Shown here: piece after piece, positions 62,511 through 64,000 of the stretch
How the letters are laid out: every line of letters begins with the position of its first letter
Position numbering within the stretch: the stretch's first letter is position 1
Source: an uncultured Glaciecola sp.
Lineage (GTDB): Bacteria > Pseudomonadota > Gammaproteobacteria > Enterobacterales > Alteromonadaceae
DNA length: 64,000 bases
NCBI GenBank assembly: GCA_947496235.1
Contig: CANMCE010000006.1
Location: 62,001-126,000, forward strand
Direction: 5' to 3'
The notes under the pieces: model-generated
Database searches by the model: none
What the model was told of the DNA's origin: nothing
What the model saw: the letters and a program-made list of their open reading frames with translations, nothing else
Program-made: the position numbers and the translations under genes

Positions 62511-63641
62511 TTGTATGTTGCAACAACCCAAGGCTTGGTGAAAATTGAAAAAATACTGAATTTACCTGAGTCTCAATCTTCTGTTGTAACCATAAAAGGT
62601 AGTGCTGATAAAGCCTCCATTTCAGATTCTTATGAACACTTTGTTCAGCGTACAACTGGCGTGATCCAACGCATGGTTGATGGACAGAATTTTCACGTCA
62701 TTATAAGTCAAAATATCGATCACGGAGAATCATGGCAATTAGCCTTTGTTATCGGGCATCTATTAGCTTCTATTTCACGGCTGGCAGAGGGCGAACCAAA
62801 AGATAGCGATACCATAATTATTGCGTCTGGACGCGTTGATCCTTTAACAAATAAGGTAGAAAGGATTGAGTTTTTACAGCAGAAAATAATTCGGGCTCAA
62901 TTGGCGCTTTCAGGATTAAATTCCACAGCCAACTCGATTTGTTTTTTTATTCCAACAGACAACTATAGAGCGCCACTGCCAGATACTTCATTGGTATTAA
63001 CACCCGTCAATGAGTTACAAGAGCTTAGTAATTTTCTACAACGTCTTGGGCTATCGGTAAATAGCACCTTAACTACCACCGAGAGTAATCAGGTTTTCAC
63101 TGGTAATATCATTGAAAGCCAGTCTGTAAATAAAGCGTCTATCTTAGCTAAGTTTATTGCTGGCAGCCTAATGTTGCTATTGGCTTTGTGGTTCATCTTA
63201 ATACCTAACACAGAGACCTTGTTTATCGAAACCAGAGTCGGTTTAAACGGTTGCATTGAGACCCAAGAAATTACACATCCGTTTGAACTGTTTGAGTCAA
63301 ATATATTGCCTGCTATTAATCTCCATGGTTTATGCAGGATGCAGATTTTATTGCCAGAACATATTCAATCGGTATTTTTAATTTCAGATGCTAACAAGGT
63401 GTTGGTATTGGAAGAACAAAAAACAAACCTCTGGACGATTCCCTTGCCGAATAAGCAAAATATGTCTCGAGAGTACTTACTTTTTTTATCAACAAGCAAA
63501 TTAGATAAAGCGGATCAGCAAAGTCTAACTGACTATTTGTCGGGTCTAGAAAGCCCTTCAATATCCCCAGACATCATTAAAAGTTGGTCTAAAAAACAAA
63601 ATATTTCCGCTTTTTTTCTTACTCAACGACTGATTCACTAA
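62511..63641 (+). CDS. membrane protein with N-terminal Lon-like (S16) domain
   Basis: In 376 residues, the N-terminal 180 resemble the Lon protease domain without AAA+ module: a Ser in GESWQLA (Ser 74) where Lon has GPSAG, a Lys in LQQKIIRAQ (Lys 125) where Lon has KEKLLAA, then ICFFIPTDN (Lon-like VLIP..N) and a terminal TPVNELQELSNFL. A membrane helix at about 214-231 leads to a periplasmic C-terminal domain of about 145 residues with two Cys. TTG 62511 is 18 bp after the visible Shine-Dalgarno (GGGAGTAAGG); ATA 62496, better spaced, could be the real start. Protease activity is inference. Confidence 0.72.
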   Translation: MYVATTQGLVKIEKILNLPESQSSVVTIKGSADKASISDSYEHFVQRTTGVIQRMVDGQNFHVIISQNIDHGESWQLAFVIGHLLASISRLAEGEPKDSDTIIIASGRVDPLTNKVERIEFLQQKIIRAQLALSGLNSTANSICFFIPTDNYRAPLPDTSLVLTPVNELQELSNFLQRLGLSVNSTLTTTESNQVFTGNIIESQSVNKASILAKFIAGSLMLLLALWFILIPNTETLFIETRVGLNGCIETQEITHPFELFESNILPAINLHGLCRMQILLPEHIQSVFLISDANKVLVLEEQKTNLWTIPLPNKQNMSREYLLFLSTSKLDKADQQSLTDYLSGLESPSISPDIIKSWSKKQNISAFFLTQRLIH

Positions 63642-63697
63642 AAAATCCAGCAAACTGTTTCATAACCTAAATTGAGTACATCAACATTGGGTTACCT

Positions 63698-64000
63698 ATG
63701 AAATTGCCATTAATTTTTATTGCTATTGTAATGTTAAGCGCCTGTTCTATGACGGAGCCGCAAGTTGCTGCGTTAGAACCTTCTAGTTCACGTCTTGATC
63801 AAAATTGTGTCGAGCAAGTTTTTAAACGGGAAGCACAGTCCAACGGCCATGCAAGCCAGTTTTTAGCATTAGCTAATAATGCAGAAGCTTGTCTTGGTAA
63901 TCAGCAATTTTCTGCAAACCATCCAGACAATCATACTGCGATGCAGTTACAAGCGCTGGCTGTGACTTCTTATATTAAGTCTGGCGAAGTATCCTTAGCT
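63698..64000 (+). CDS. lipoprotein, 3' part cut by window edge
   Basis: ATG 63698 opens a frame that runs to the window end (101 codons visible). It begins with a lipoprotein signal (MKLPLIFIAIVMLSAC, Cys 16), followed by a Ser-rich linker and a helical region with two Cys (QNCVEQVF, AEACLG) that may form a TPR-like array. It lies 56 bp after the Lon-like gene on the same strand and may add an outer-membrane part to the system. Confidence 0.72.
   Translation, partial: MKLPLIFIAIVMLSACSMTEPQVAALEPSSSRLDQNCVEQVFKREAQSNGHASQFLALANNAEACLGNQQFSANHPDNHTAMQLQALAVTSYIKSGEVSLA

Noticed and set aside
55474-64000. Type VI secretion cluster
   Set aside because: Kinase, FGE-like and FHA parts fit a T6SS regulatory module, but no TssB/C, TssJ/K/L/M, ClpV, Hcp or VgrG is present in the window.

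Overview
The window looks like chromosome from a low-GC marine gammaproteobacterium, most likely an Alteromonadaceae member close to Paraglaciecola, Glaciecola or Alteromonas. The reasons are the gammaproteobacterial housekeeping blocks (prs-ispE-lolB / hemA-prfA-prmC-sirB2-kdsA, cspD / clpS-clpA, infA-bpt-aat-trxB), a HexR-centred Entner-Doudoroff locus, and a long second GAPDH of a type common in marine gammaproteobacteria. This placement is inference from gene content and protein resemblance, not a phylogeny. I saw no rRNA, tRNA, insertion sequence, prophage or CRISPR array.

Layout. 1-8.9 kb: translation, PRPP, isoprenoid, lipoprotein-sorting, haem and KDO genes, read divergently from the lolB-hemA gap. 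8.9-14.3 kb: a leftward group with a membrane class III cyclase-like protein, purB, hflD, mnmA, rluE and cspD. 14.6-17.2 kb: clpS-clpA. 17.2-20 kb: infA, bpt, aat and trxB, all leftward. 20.2-24.1 kb: yfbV, sprT, sppA and a ydjA-type nitroreductase.

24.1-34.4 kb is central carbon metabolism. hexR-pyk runs left and zwf-pgl-edd-glk-eda runs right from a shared control region with HexR-like palindromes. A hexose-6-phosphate mutarotase and gapA follow. 34.6-41.1 kb is a malQ-glgB-glgX alpha-glucan operon. 41.2-46.3 kb holds msrB, the long GAPDH, an M14 cytosolic carboxypeptidase and an alanine-type sodium symporter. 46.3-50.8 kb is a small operon: zinc-ribbon membrane protein, yeaC, a large DUF349 protein and ansA. 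50.9-55.4 kb is an ABC transporter whose permease is fused to an M1-type metallopeptidase.

The least ordinary part is the right end, 55.5 kb to the window edge. Eight closely packed rightward genes encode two small membrane proteins, a Ser/Thr kinase joined through one membrane segment to a periplasmic FGE/SUMF1-like domain, a protein with a periplasmic N-terminus and a cytosolic FHA domain, two proteins I do not recognise, a membrane protein carrying a Lon-like (S16) domain with a plausible Ser-Lys dyad, and a lipoprotein cut by the window end. The kinase, FGE-like and FHA parts recall the PpkA/TagR/Fha1 switch of type VI secretion, but no secretion structural gene is present here. I read it as a candidate undescribed transmembrane phospho-signalling system with a possible proteolytic output.
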